From Lobosporangium transversale (lineage: Eukaryota > Mortierellomycota > Mortierellomycetes > Mortierellales > Mortierellaceae), in assembly GCF_002105155.1 (NCBI RefSeq), contig NW_019028979.1:1612001-1676000 (forward strand): 64,000 nt of DNA. The letters are read 5' to 3'. The number at the start of each line of letters is the position of its first letter. Positions within the stretch are counted from its first letter, which is position 1. This document shows, piece after piece, positions 45,514-57,355 of the stretch. A model generated the notes under the pieces. That model was not told the DNA's origin. It saw only the letters and a program-made list of their open reading frames with translations, and did no database searches. The translations under genes were made by a program, and so were the position numbers.

Positions 45514-47085
45514 TTAGAATCGAGTTGCCTGAGTATTGCGAGAACAAAGTATACCAACTACCCGATCGTGTATACTTTGTCTGTTGTTCACACGACCATG
45601 GAGGTAACTATATTTAAGCTTTGGCCAATTGTTCACGATCCATGTCGCATCCTCTGGTTGCATCTGTTGATGATAGTCACTTCTGAATTCTAATGTTTCC
45701 AGGTCCTTCAAGTTGACTAGCTCATCCAGACCTGCTCTTAGCCTCAAGTCCAGCGTCTGTCTTTTCCTAAACCGTTGATCCTGTCCTGTCAAGTTCAAAT
45801 AATGTAGTCGAGCCAATTTTCCAAGCTGTCTAAACACAATACGCTGTTTCTCCATGCCTTCTTCAGTGCCCTGATCAATATCTGCCTCAAGAAAGATGCT
45901 CAGTTCAGTCAACTCAGTACTAACCCATTCTGCACCTTTGACAATTTCTGTCACCGTGATTCTAGGCCCAGTGAGCTTCTTCAAATGTGGACAATTCGAT
46001 AGAACCATTTGAACAACCCCATCGGTCTCAAGGTTTTCTTCATTGATCACCATTGTCTCGATTGTATCGCTAAGCCTCCGAAGTCTTGTTTTGCGAACGA
46101 TATGTCCACCATCCATAATCTCTTGTCCAGATGCCAGCAATTCCCGGATAGAGAGCTGGCCAAAATCGCAATTTGGAGCCTCCAGTCGTCTTAATCCCGT
46201 CATTTGCCTAAGGACTGCCGCTATGCTTGTATCCTTTATGACATGGTGTGGAAACGTTAGTTCTGATAAATTCGTCAATGTCCATGGTTGTTGAAGGAAT
46301 GCTACCTTGTAAAAATCATAGGGAATTCGCTGTCCAGGCCTCCAGGGCTCGTCATCAAATGTGAATGAACGTAAGTTTGGACATCTTCTAACCAATGTGC
46401 CAATGCAATACGACGGTTTGTATGGAAATGGAGAGTGGAGTATCTTGACAGGGCCGAGATCTAGTTTCTGAACATTTGTAAGAATATATTTTCCAGTACT
46501 GTCGGTAATAAAGTCGGCAGGTAACTGAGAGATCCGTACGAGACGTAAGTCTAAGTTCCTAACTCTCTTGCATAACTGAAGGAATAATTCGACGCCACCA
46601 CTGCTTATGAGTACTTCATTAACCTTTATGAGACTAAGGTTGGTGCATTCCAGTAGTACTTGCCAAAACCCCTGTGGAATTGGAATACCATTGCAACTAA
46701 GCTCTCTGATTGTAGAACTGTAGGCCTTGAGGAGGTCCGAAAGACCTCTTAGGTCAGGCCGAATCTTTAAATGTCGCTCCCTCTCATATTCGATGGAGTA
46801 GAGACGATCGCATCCTCGCAATGACATGATCTCCTTTGGAATAATGTTTTGCAAACTAATCTTTTCAATATACTTCTTGTTGTTTTGTAGCGCTTCCTTT
46901 GAAGGATTGCAAGGCCATCGCCACCGACTTTTAACGTTAATATTTCTCCACAGGGTCTTAGAAAGTGTATTGTAAAAAGTTTTGGAGACGCGGATACAGC
47001 ATGGAAGATCCCTGTCATCGAGGAAATCACCAAGGATTAAGATGATTTCTGGAATAACCAAGGGATTCAATTTAAAGTTGTCCAT
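45514..47085 (-). CDS. F-box/leucine-rich protein, intact relative of the relic at 203
   Basis: Predicted SCF ubiquitin-ligase substrate receptor. The ATG at 47085 was chosen because the F-box begins just after it (PLVIPEIILILGDFLDD, CCIRVSKTFYNTLSKTLW). The frame stays open upstream to 47415 without a domain. From that ATG the protein has 523 residues and no intron. After the F-box come irregular leucine-rich repeats (CTNLSLIKVNEVLIS, VRNLDLRLVRISQLP, NVQKLDLGPVKI, CPNLRSFTFDDEP, LTNLSELTFPHH, MTGLRRLEAPNCDF, CPHLKKLTG). The C-terminus has a Trp-containing tail (WIVNNWPKLKYSYLHG) typical of this family. The segment IFLEADIDQ to LDELV is the part shared with the relic at 982-1302, which shows that the family has lost copies. 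It lies head-to-tail with the next gene, about 1.1 kb apart. Confidence 0.85.
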   Translation of the reverse strand: MDNFKLNPLVIPEIILILGDFLDDRDLPCCIRVSKTFYNTLSKTLWRNINVKSRWRWPCNPSKEALQNNKKYIEKISLQNIIPKEIMSLRGCDRLYSIEYERERHLKIRPDLRGLSDLLKAYSSTIRELSCNGIPIPQGFWQVLLECTNLSLIKVNEVLISSGGVELFLQLCKRVRNLDLRLVRISQLPADFITDSTGKYILTNVQKLDLGPVKILHSPFPYKPSYCIGTLVRRCPNLRSFTFDDEPWRPGQRIPYDFYKVAFLQQPWTLTNLSELTFPHHVIKDTSIAAVLRQMTGLRRLEAPNCDFGQLSIRELLASGQEIMDGGHIVRKTRLRRLSDTIETMVINEENLETDGVVQMVLSNCPHLKKLTGPRITVTEIVKGAEWVSTELTELSIFLEADIDQGTEEGMEKQRIVFRQLGKLARLHYLNLTGQDQRFRKRQTLDLRLRAGLDELVNLKDLETLEFRSDYHQQMQPEDATWIVNNWPKLKYSYLHGRVNNRQSIHDRVVGILCSRNTQATRF

Positions 47086-48185
47086 GATGCAATGGGAATG
47101 ATTAGAGTGTAGCATGTCGGATTCTTTTAATCGCTCTTTTTTTTCCATCAAATGGTTGAGTTGAGCTTTTTGATCACGTGGACTCTTGTTGTAAGTAATA
47201 GGTGTATCTTTGATTAAGGGGCAGAGGCTAGACACAACAAGAATAACAAGACAAAATGGAGGCAAATAATCTTGACGACAAACAGCGCCATAGGATTCCA
47301 AAAGAGAAAATGGGAGCTTCATAGGTGAGCTCACAAACTGAGTTACCGGAAGACAAATGCTTGTTGTGCAAAGGGAAAAAGATAAGTGGCAAGATAAACT
47401 GCAGGTCAAGAACAAGACACATAGAGAAAACTTAAGACTTATGGGTAAACTGAAGACTTTATTGAGAAGGAAGTTTCTTTGGCTTTTATAACCTAGCCTA
47501 CAGGCCTGACTGTGGTGCTTCCTAGGTGAGATGGGCTCGTCTATAGCTTATAAGGCTTTGCGCAAAGATTCTTTAGCTGTGGTTCGACAGAATGGCCCAA
47601 TTAGTAGATACAAAATAACCTGAAAACAAAATAGTTATAGTTAATTTTATATGGCCAGCTACAACACCCTTTCGAGCCTGTTACTTCGTTACTTCTGATA
47701 GTTATGCTGTGAGGTGTAAGCACAACTGCTACCCTACCTATAGCGATCTCCACCTGTGGTCTGAAGTTGTCCCAATATTTGTTGGGCCTTTTAGCTATAT
47801 CGCCGTATAGCCATAATTTTATCTATCAGTTAGCAGTTAAACAGGGAGTGGCTACGCGTGATAATCTTGACAAATCCTTTAATGTCTTTTTTGCTTCTCT
47901 CTCCTTTTCTTTTTTCCTGGAGAAAAATGCATTTTGTTAAAAAAACAATACTATACAACCTACATATTTCTATTCAATGTATATGGTCAATAGCCATAAT
48001 CAATAACTACAGATCACAGCAAAAAATTAACTGACCCTATACAGACCGAACAATACCTAGGACTACAGCTATCGCAGTATGATTATACAAAGGATAGACA
48101 TACACTTGATCCGAATAATAATAGAATATCCATCTGCCGACGGGATGAAAAGCTTTTTTTTTTTTTTTTCTTTTTCTTTCGTTCT
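47086..48185. other. Intergenic upstream of the F-box gene
   Basis: About 330 bases next to the gene form an open extension of its frame, probably 5' UTR. The rest shows no gene, and a T/C tract (about 48154-48180) lies at the 3' end of the next minus-strand gene. Confidence 0.5.
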
Positions 48186-50755
48186 TTAATCGAAAATTGA
48201 GTCTAATGACGGAAGAACAGAATGCTGGCTATGCTGACTAGAATGCTGTTGGTGCTGACGGTGTGCTTGTTGCTGTTGTTGTTGCTGTATTGACGGCAAT
48301 GATTGTGATGAATTTTGTTCCTGGCTAGTGGCAGTCATACTTGATGCAATCATAGGAGGAGGGGGATAGTTTAACATGCTTGAGGTAGGGATACCATAGA
48401 ATCCACCTGCCGGGCCGGATGTTGGCGACATTAGTGAATAGATGGACCTTCCTATCCCTGAAGATGATCCTATCGCCATTGTTGCAGGAAACGCATGGGT
48501 CTGAATTGCGCTGGTCGCTATTCCACTTGTAGGTGCTTGAGCTTGGTACCCAAAGTGATATACAGATGACCCCTGGGGCATTGTTGTAGATAAATTACCT
48601 GCTCCATTCAAATGATGCTGATGTCCCTGTTGGCTCTGTTGATATTGATGATTGTGTTGTTGTTGACGCTGTTGTTGAGGATGCTGATATTGATTTAGTG
48701 AAGTCATATCAGTATCACGTGCAGCTAGCTCCATGGACGGGTAACCAGCTCCTGGTCCAATCCCTGCCATTGATATTACATTACTATTCATCACTGTAGC
48801 AGCAGATGAATAAGGGATTGAGGACTTAATCTCAGAATCCCCAGTAAAGATTGCTCCGGAAGTATTAGAGTTTGACATGGCAATACCGCTAGCGCTCCCT
48901 GCAGAGGGCGATGCGGTGTCTGAGGAATCTGTAGAAGGCGAAGGAGCGCCTGCGGATGAAGACATTATAGATCCGGACATTGTGGTCGTGCTCATTGCGG
49001 CTCCTTCTGTCACTGCTACTGCTACTGCTCCACCTCCTGCTCTTCCTGATGTCTCGTGGCCAGGACTGGTACTTGATGTTGAGAGTGTGCCACCTGGCAT
49101 CATTTGTGTATAATTACCGCCGTTCGGTCTGATACCTGAATTGGCATAGACACCCATTTGTTGTCGCTTTCTAATGATCGCCTGCAAATCATGAGACCTT
49201 GGCCGTGATGCAGATTGCTGTTGCTGCTGCTGCTGCTCCAAGAAGTCTGCAGTAGCATGATAGAGGCCTTGTTGGTTCAACAGAGAAATCCTCGCAAGAT
49301 TAGTTGATGAAGATGTTGGTGGTACAGCACTTGTGGTTGCTGTCGTCGCCGCTGTCATGGGTTCTAGGCATTTTTCAATAATTCTTCGTCGCATTGCCTT
49401 CTGATGTTCTTCCAATGACTCTAGCTCAATTGTCAACCACGAGAAATAATGTTTATGATCCAATCCTTCAAACTGATCCAGCAATTTTGCGACCTTGTTC
49501 AACTGCGTTCTACAGCGGTCTTTCAGTCTGTTTGAGAATACATTTGCTTCCATTTTACTCGACTGAGGCTGTCTATTGATGCCGTTATTGTCGTTGCTCC
49601 AACTTCTGTTGGGAGAGTTGTCGCCACCTGGCCTGGCATTCGGTTTCTCCAAGATGATCTTGTGATAGATTCGAAGACACCAATCCAATGCTACACCCAG
49701 ACATGACATTCTAGCTCTCTCGGGGTATCGCTCCAACACAATGATGGCCAATGTCACTATATGATCTGCCTCTTGTACACATTGCATGATCTTATCCAAG
49801 AACGCCTGCCTTCTTGAGAAATGTTGGTGTTGTCTTCGTTGCTGTTGCTGTTCCAGTTCTAAGTACGAGCTCTGACCAGCAGATGGCTCGTCTTGGCTAT
49901 CCATGCTGCTATCATTGTTGCTAAGGCTGATATTGTTACTACGGTTGATATTGTTACTGTTATTGTCACCGTTGTCAGAAACGGATGCTACTGCGGTTAA
50001 TGAAAGTAACTCTGTTCCGATTGCCAGCATACTTGGGTACAACAACAGGACCTTCAACATAGAGTAAACGACCTGTAGCCCCACAGCTCGACCATTGACT
50101 CTAGGATCAATCAGATCCATGCTTGCAGGATCCAATTGTGCCATCAATCTCGGCGGTAAATCATCTAACCAGTACTTGAGAGCCAAAACCAATTCTGCCT
50201 CTGAATGCTCGCCACTCAACAATACCTCTCGGATACTTGTTAGGTTTAGTGAATTTGTAGTCGTGGGATTAGCACTGACATCATAATTGAAAGCAGAGTC
50301 ATTCAGTCCTCCGGTTTCAATAAGCTGATCCATCCGTTGAAGACCTGTCTGGAAGAATGAATGAATCTTTCGACCTATCCTCCACAGGTTAATTTCTTTG
50401 ACCATAAACCATCGAGTCCAAAGTCCTTCATCATGATCCAGCTCCGTCAGTTGTGGGAACGGTGCTTCCAAATAATGATCATCCATTTGAGTAAGATGAC
50501 CTCGAATTACATGGTGAACACTATCGAACATGTAACACGCCCAAAACAACCAACAACGATTCTGGATCACAATCGGTTTCGGCATCCACCGAGTTGCATC
50601 CACATGTAAACCTAAAAAGGCCGCTTCAGTCATCAGTTTTAATAGCTCTACCCGGAGCTGTGGTTTTGGATACACATAGCAAAGCAACAATGTTGCTTGC
50701 AAATACGCAGTTGAGTATGTGCTCCGGTTATCTTCTAGGTGTGCCATCAGGCCTA

Positions 50756-50787
<32 letters not shown>

Positions 50788-51213
50788 AAACAAAAAAACA
50801 ATAAACATATGAGAGAGATGGGTGATGATTTTGTAGCTAGGAAGCTCATAACACAATAAAGATACTTAAAAAACCAAAGAGAAAACTATGGAGAATGAGT
50901 GCTAGATATTACCATAGGCTCGCTTAAAGTACCGCATGTATTGTATCTTGTTGGTCGCTGTGGGGACAGGGGATGAAGAAGAAGCTGCACTTGTTGCAGT
51001 GACGGCACTCCTCTGTGGAGCCAATGCATTATTTGACAGTAAGGACGGGGCGGGTGTGTTCTCGATATCAGGGTTAATGCGGATGGCAATACCAGTGATA
51101 GTGTTGAGAAGGATGCGGGAGACCTGGTTAGACCTCGTTTGAGTAGCACGCTCGACGATCAAGGGTGTAATGAAAGGAGGGAACAGATGTGCATTCTAAA
51201 TAAATAAAACGGA

Positions 51214-51250
<37 letters not shown>

Positions 51251-53678
51251 CGATAAGAAGTGAGTGTGTGCAAAACCATGTTTATGTATTTTGAATCTTA
51301 TATCCAAATTTTCTTTGTTGATGTTTTCGTTTGGAGCAAAAAAAGCCATGGGCGAAGATCTTTAAGGAGAAAAGGGGTATTGAAAGAAGAAAAGCTTGCA
51401 GTAGTAGGCAGTTGAGACACATGCTTTACATGTGAGGCAAGCACTAAATGCATGGATGATGGATGATCTTTTTTCTTTTTTTACCTGGAAAAAAACTTCG
51501 ATCGACCGTTCGATTTTGGCGATCGGCGGCAGAATTAATAACTCTTGGTTAGTTGGAATGGGTGGTTGAACCGAGTTCCTGACCCAGGCTGGATCCTTGG
51601 ATTGAATCACCATATCATCATCCCAAGAGTTGCCTTCGGGTTTGAGATTGACAGCTCCAGCGCCTCCCCAGAATAAGCACGAGTCATAGAGTTTGAGATC
51701 TATCATTGCTTCCTCCAGTTGAGCGACACTTTTAGGCGGTGGCGGTGCTCTAGCGGGAAAGGGCACTCGCAAAATCGCCGATTTGCGAGTGTGGTTGGTT
51801 TTTCCTTCACGTCTTTTATAAGTGTCGAGAACTACTGGGGGAGAGGTTGAAGCTGAAGTTGAAGCAGTGGTCGAGTGGAAAGTAGAGGTAGAAGTAGCAG
51901 TGGTGCTGGATTGGTTAGTATGAGTGGTTGATGTAGTGGATGAGAGGGTGGGAATAGATGAAATGGAAGACGAGGATGGTGGTGAAGAGGCTGGATTTTG
52001 AGTTTGTGGAGTGTGAGACTGAAATGAAGAAGATGGGTTGAGCAGTTGTTGTTGTTGTTGTTGTGGGTGTGATGGAAAGGATTGAAGAGATTCAAAAGAC
52101 TGTGCTTGGCTTTGGTAATTGGCGAAGGAAATTGTACTACCATTAGTAGAAGCAGAAACAACAACAGTGTTGTTGCTGTTATTGCTGTTGCTCTCACAAG
52201 ATATGGTATCTTTTAGCACAAGAGCGGCCAACGATTGTTTGTCATCTGTTGTGATCCCATTTTTTGTATTAAGAGTATCCATATCAACCATAGATAATAC
52301 TTGTGGCATATCATCAGACGCCGCAGCATTCACACTCGCACTTGCATGGACATTTGTCATTGTCGGCTGATTTTTCAGCTTGAAGGATGAAGGCAGCGAT
52401 GATGATGATAATGACAAAGGGACTCTTGAATTATTATTGTTTTCTCTCTCAACAGTCGTCTCAGCAGAAGCCTCTGTTACTTTCGCAGACGCAAACGTAA
52501 ACACAGGTGCTGTTCCTGAAGATGTTGAGGAGCCAGCTCTATCTGAGAGACTGGGGCTCAATTCGGGCGAGTATTTCTACAGAGAGGAAAACATTGATGT
52601 TAATCAAAGGTCGCACAAAGAAAATAAGAGATCGTTTTTAACCAGGCAAAACAAACAAGTTTGACACAAACAAACAACGAAGTTATCCAGAATGACAGCC
52701 AAATACAACAAAAAGAAGCCTGCCGGGTCATAAATATGGATGCATGCACAAAACCATATTCCCGCGTGGTTGAAATAATCATTCTCTCCACTTTTTTTTT
52801 TTTAATCTTGAAGGAAAGGATGGGTAGTATGCAAGATGTATTATGCATTCTTTTTTCCGGAAATTATTTTTTTGGGAATTCATTAAGCAATAAAGTAATA
52901 ATAACAAGTAATAATAACAGATAATATTGTGTTGAGAGCAAACACATCAAGTTAAGTAGGAAGTAGGAGTGAACAGGAGAATAAAAAAGGGCGGTTCTTT
53001 TTTTTTTTTTTTTTTTTTTTTCAACAAAATGTTTGTTCACAATGCAATGCCATAGTCAATGAAAAGGCCTCGACCATAATTCAAAGGCGCGTGTGAAAGC
53101 AATTGACTGGGTTGCTTGATCAATTTAGAGTTTGTTTTTGTGTGTTTCTAAAAATATAACAAATTACCAGGTTGGCCTCCCCTAAATTCCATCACCCCTG
53201 CACCCCTGTCTGTGTTTGTGTTCTGTGTTTGTGTTTATCACTGTCGAATAAAAATATGTTGGCGCGCAAACATAACCATAATTCGTCTTTCTGTAATAAG
53301 AAACACATAGTTGAATACTATAAGGACCTCTGTTATGCATGCTTAACTTACCTGGATAGCCGGTGGAAAATATGGAAAGCTAGGGATGGAGGGTACAGGA
53401 GCAGAGATCCCTAGACCCCCATATCCATACACATTTCCATATCTAGATTCTTGCTGTTCTCCCGTAGCAGACATTATCGAAGGCGAAGGAGAAGATATTG
53501 AATATGTGGCATATTGCTGTGGAATATGGTTAAAGTTAAGAAGCGTGCTGTTGTTGAAGTTCGGGTTGGTGTTGCTGTTGTCACTATTATCGCTATTGCT
53601 CTTGTTATTGGCCATTCCACCGCTAATCAATGATAGCGTCGGTGGCTGCGCTGAAGCATTGTAATTGGCCTGTAATGG

Positions 53679-53709
<31 letters not shown>

Positions 53710-54692
53710 TGCTGCTGTTGTTGTTGCTGTTGTAATAGTAGAGCTGTGCTTTCATCACCGCTCCAAGTCACGCCAAAGACAGGACTTGGCATTGCAGCAA
53801 CAGTAGCGCTCGTAGTCATAGCTGTATTCATAGTTGTGTCCGTATTCAGACTCATACTCGTAATAGCTGGGATACTAGATCCCATTGCTCTCACGATATC
53901 TGGAGCTGAACTCATCGTTGGGACCACATGTTCTCTTGGCATATTATTATAATTATATGTTTGTTGATGTTGTCTTAGAGGTGGATGATACGACTGAGAA
54001 TGTAAAGTGAGAGGGATGATGGTCGTTTGGTTGTTATGCATGTGATGTCGTTCTTGATGCTGAAGTTGTTGTTGATGCTGTTGTTGTTGATTCAAAGGCC
54101 GGCTTTGTGATTGGAGTGGTTGATTACGATATTGCCGAGCAGTTGTAGCAGATCCAATGATGCCGCTCTGCTCTTGATATTGATATTGGTATTGGTATTG
54201 ATATTGGGGTTGATGTTGCGGCGGCTGAAGATGAGACGTCTGAGACATGGTTGAGGTCTGTGGGTGCGCCTGCGCACCCAGTTGCTGCTGTTGAAGCATG
54301 GCCCGAATAGCCATAGTTTGTGTCCATTGATACTCTTCCACTTCATCCAAATACTGCGCCTGTAGCTCATCTGCTGTCCATTCTCTGGCCCTTTTGATAC
54401 CATTGTTTCCATTATTGCGATGTTGTTGATTCTGGCCTTGGACTTGGTGTATATGCAAAGGATCAAAAAAGAGATGATAATCGTTACTGCTTACAATGGG
54501 CGTCGTCGTGGTTGTCGTCTGCTCATTGCCGCGACTTGTGGTGACAATATTTCCGAAAACAACTTCTCCTTCACTTGTTGATGCTGATGCTTCGGATATA
54601 CTTGCTGACGAGACAGGGAAGGGCGCATAGGCCCCTGGAAACAAGGTTTGGGACAAAGAATTGGCAATGGCCGCATCCTCTGCGGACAACAT
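48186..54692 (-). CDS. Large fungal-specific transcription factor domain protein, 4 exons, no zinc cluster seen
   Basis: Exons: 54692-53352, 52576-51485, 51195-50913 and 50752-48186; introns of 775, 289 and 160 bp; 1760 residues. A Fungal_trans-type (PF04082) regulatory domain spans the third and fourth exons (FPPFITPLIVERA, YLQATLLLCYVYPKPQLR, AFLGLHVDATRW, CWLFWACYMFDSVHHVIRGH). This normally accompanies an N-terminal Zn2Cys6 cluster. Here exons 1 and 2 are Gln/Ser/Asn/Thr-rich and contain no CxxC array, and none shows in the 775-bp first intron. Exon 1 carries a polyGln run of about 18 and its donor would otherwise read on to a stop three codons later, so exon 1 could be a separate gene. 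The strong acceptor (CTCTGTAG) before exon 2 argues for joining. The domain is also DNA-adjacent or regulatory in zinc-free relatives. Confidence 0.72.
53682..53739 (-). repeat. CAG/CAA trinucleotide tract (polyGln)
   Basis: Interrupted CAG and CAA codons in exon 1 of the transcription-factor-domain gene encode a run of about 18 Gln. A length-variable site is likely; the mixture of the two codons should slow slippage. Confidence 0.85.
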
Positions 54693-55842
54693 TGTGGATG
54701 TGGTTGGATCAAACAATTCGGAAAAAAACAAAAAAAAAAAGAGCTATTTTCGTAGTCCACTCGATGTAATAGGAAATCCGTTCCCCCTTCTTGTCGTTCC
54801 AGAGATCCAGCGAGAGAAAAAAGGAAAGAGTATAAGAGAAAAAGAGGGAAAAGAAGAAAGAGAAGAAAATGGAATAAGGATGAGTAAAGAAGACATGAAT
54901 TTATTGTTGATATTCGAGAGATGATTGTTTTAAGAGTGGATAATGATCAATAGTATCGAGTGTTGATTATGATGAGTGGAGAGAGAGAGAGGGAGAGAGA
55001 AAGAGCTCATGTGTCCGGGTCTGATCTGATGGATGAAAGGGAATCAGGGCTGCATTAATTATTTCCTATTACGTGGTTGGATTGGTATGAGGAGGAGGGA
55101 ATCCTTCAGCAGAGTAGAGAGTTAAGAGAAGGAAGAAGACCCTACATGGATAAATGCCATGTCCTTTTATCCTTTTGTCCGGATTGTTTTGAGGGGTGAG
55201 AATACAAAAGGATAGGACGGCCTTGGTGAGCAATTGTTGATCTTTCTCTTTGCTCCACAGGTTCCCGCTGCGCCACACCAACTTCCCAAACCCTTAAAAT
55301 CGTCATCATAATGAAGCGTCACTAATAACGCTCATTTGGATCATATGCACAGCATGTGCCTGTCTCCAGAAATGTCTTGTTTTGTCCCAAGGGCGAAGTC
55401 GCAACGCCCATCTTTTTTTAAACGCACAGACAAAAATGAGGGAAGTCGAGAGAGAGAGGGCTGAGGAACTGATTTTGAAGTTTGTGCGTTACAACAACAA
55501 ATGTCCATCCATGGTTTTGAAGGATTAGTAAGAAGGTCAGTGAGACCAAGTTCATATAGTTCGCAAGGGAAATGGAGCATAATGTGTCCTTCAGTTCCTG
55601 TGCCGAAAAGTGTAAAAAATTCTCTGCTTTTCCTTTGTCACTTCTTTCCACATTTCACTTCACTCTCTTTCGTCCTCATCGACCAAACACAGCCCCATTC
55701 GTTTATTGTTCATTGCAAAATACTTTATTTTGCTACATTACACAGCATCGCCTCCTCTCTTCTTCCATGCTTGCATGTTGTCCTTTTCATGTCAGGGGCA
55801 TCAGAGATGAGGACAAGATGTCAGATCAATTTGTTGACAATA

Positions 55843-55878
<36 letters not shown>

Positions 55879-57355
55879 AAAGATGATCTTTACAACAATG
55901 GCATCTGAATCAAAATGCAGAACTTGTTAATTGAATCGACTATTGAATGTAAACGTGCTTATGCTTTCGCGTTTATGGTAGAAAAAGAAAGAAAAAAGTG
56001 GAAAGTTTGGAAAAGGATACGAAATAATATAATGAAAAAGGAAAAGGAGAGAAAGACAGAGAAAGGGAGAGAGGAAGAGAGATCGACCTTGTTCTTTTGT
56101 CCTCGATGCTCTTTCTTAGCGACAAGTCGGCAGAAAAAAGGAGAGCGACATTTACCACGAGGTAGAACGACACGAAATGAAAAATTAGTGCGCATCATTA
56201 ATCATTAATGTTATTTCAATTGATTGTTCTCCCATATGCTCTCATGTTCTTATGTCCTTGCTCATATCCATGTTCGTGTTCATATCGTTTGTTCATTTGT
56301 TTGTTTTTATTTTTCTATGCACTTGATATTCAGACCCATCATCTTCATTTCCCTACTCACCTCCCCAATATCGTTTATAGAGCTTAAAAAAAAAGAAAGT
56401 TGTTGAGAGCATCAAGAAAATGTGTATCCTCCCCCCATTCATCAATATCGAACAAGAGCACCTTTCAAAGGAAGGAAGGCGCATTCGACTGAGGACTGAA
56501 TTGATTGGAGAAGTTTGGATCACTTGCGCCATGTATTTAGTCCACCACAGCACTGTGAGCAACAGCTACCCAGACAATGACCATCTTTTCATTCAATGAA
56601 CTTTGGTGAATACTACATCTATACTACTCTACTATGTCTTTATCAAGCAGTTGTCTCCAAATGCTCCTGCAATAATGAAACCGTCAATCATGCTCACCCC
56701 AACCCCCCATTTCGACGCTCAGAGGTTTCGCAACCTAAAACGTTCTTGGCTTGAAAGAACTCTACCAATCAAGTCTTTTTAAGTAATCAAAGCCTTCATA
56801 CCTTACGAAATGACTCGCAATGTGCCTTGAGCGCGGTGGAATGCAATGGAATTGAGTGGGATGGACGTGGATCAATGGGGTCTGCCTGTCTCTATTTTTT
56901 ATTCTACTCTGATGCTTAAAAATTGGCGTTGGGCATGAAGTACGCCATCATTTCGGGTATGAAAACATCACCGTCTTCTCCCTCTCACATCCCACACATG
57001 GAGACATCCCTTCAGCTTATTTACATCAAGGAGTATCAAAGGCTACATAAGCTGTATTCAGTCTTTCAATACGTTGTCCTGCTCATGATTTATCAAGGGG
57101 GATATCCGCGTCTTGATGCCTTTATCCTACTGGCAAAGAGCTTAATTGTTTAATTACTTTAGGACTGCAGAAGATCTTGGGAACGCATATAGTCTTTCCT
57201 TCATCCGAAATAATTCGCCCAACTTATAAGTTCGTTTTATGTGTCTCATAAAAAAAAAAAAATACAATATCGTGGATTGGATTGGATTTAATTGGATTGG
57301 ATTTGATTGGATTGTAAATATTGCATTGTATTATGTTGTACGTACTGTTCTCCGA
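54693..57355. other. Long intergenic stretch, no gene seen
   Basis: The first 350 bases (GA-rich on the plus strand, so CT-rich on the coding strand) fit the promoter of the minus-strand transcription-factor gene. The rest holds T and A tracts (about 55845-55880), another GA-rich patch (about 55980-56090) and small frames on both strands without domains. A 76-residue frame at 56923-57153 starts at TTG and is not convincing. Confidence 0.5.
57274..57314. repeat. GGATT/GATTG tandem array
   Basis: Imperfect 5-bp repeats GGATT, with TTAATT and TTTGATT variants, ending about 40 bases beyond the stop codon of the Spo71-like gene. The array lies in its 3' UTR or terminator region and could vary in length. 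Confidence 0.8.

Noticed and set aside
47086-47415. N-terminal extension of the F-box protein
   Set aside because: The frame is open, but the extension holds no domain and its first codons give a hydrophobic segment out of place before an F-box. The ATG at 47085 is directly upstream of the F-box.
48186-50849. Separate single-exon gene starting in the T tract at 50849
   Set aside because: The apparent start is a non-ATG codon before an intronic homopolymer; the frame joins an upstream exon at 50913 through a GT-AG intron.
53386-53952. Plus-strand frames including a poly-Cys run
   Set aside because: They are the complement of the polyGln exon of the transcription-factor gene.
55915-56208. Lys/Glu/Arg-rich 97-residue frame and its antisense
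   Set aside because: Low-complexity purine-rich DNA explains both frames; no motif.
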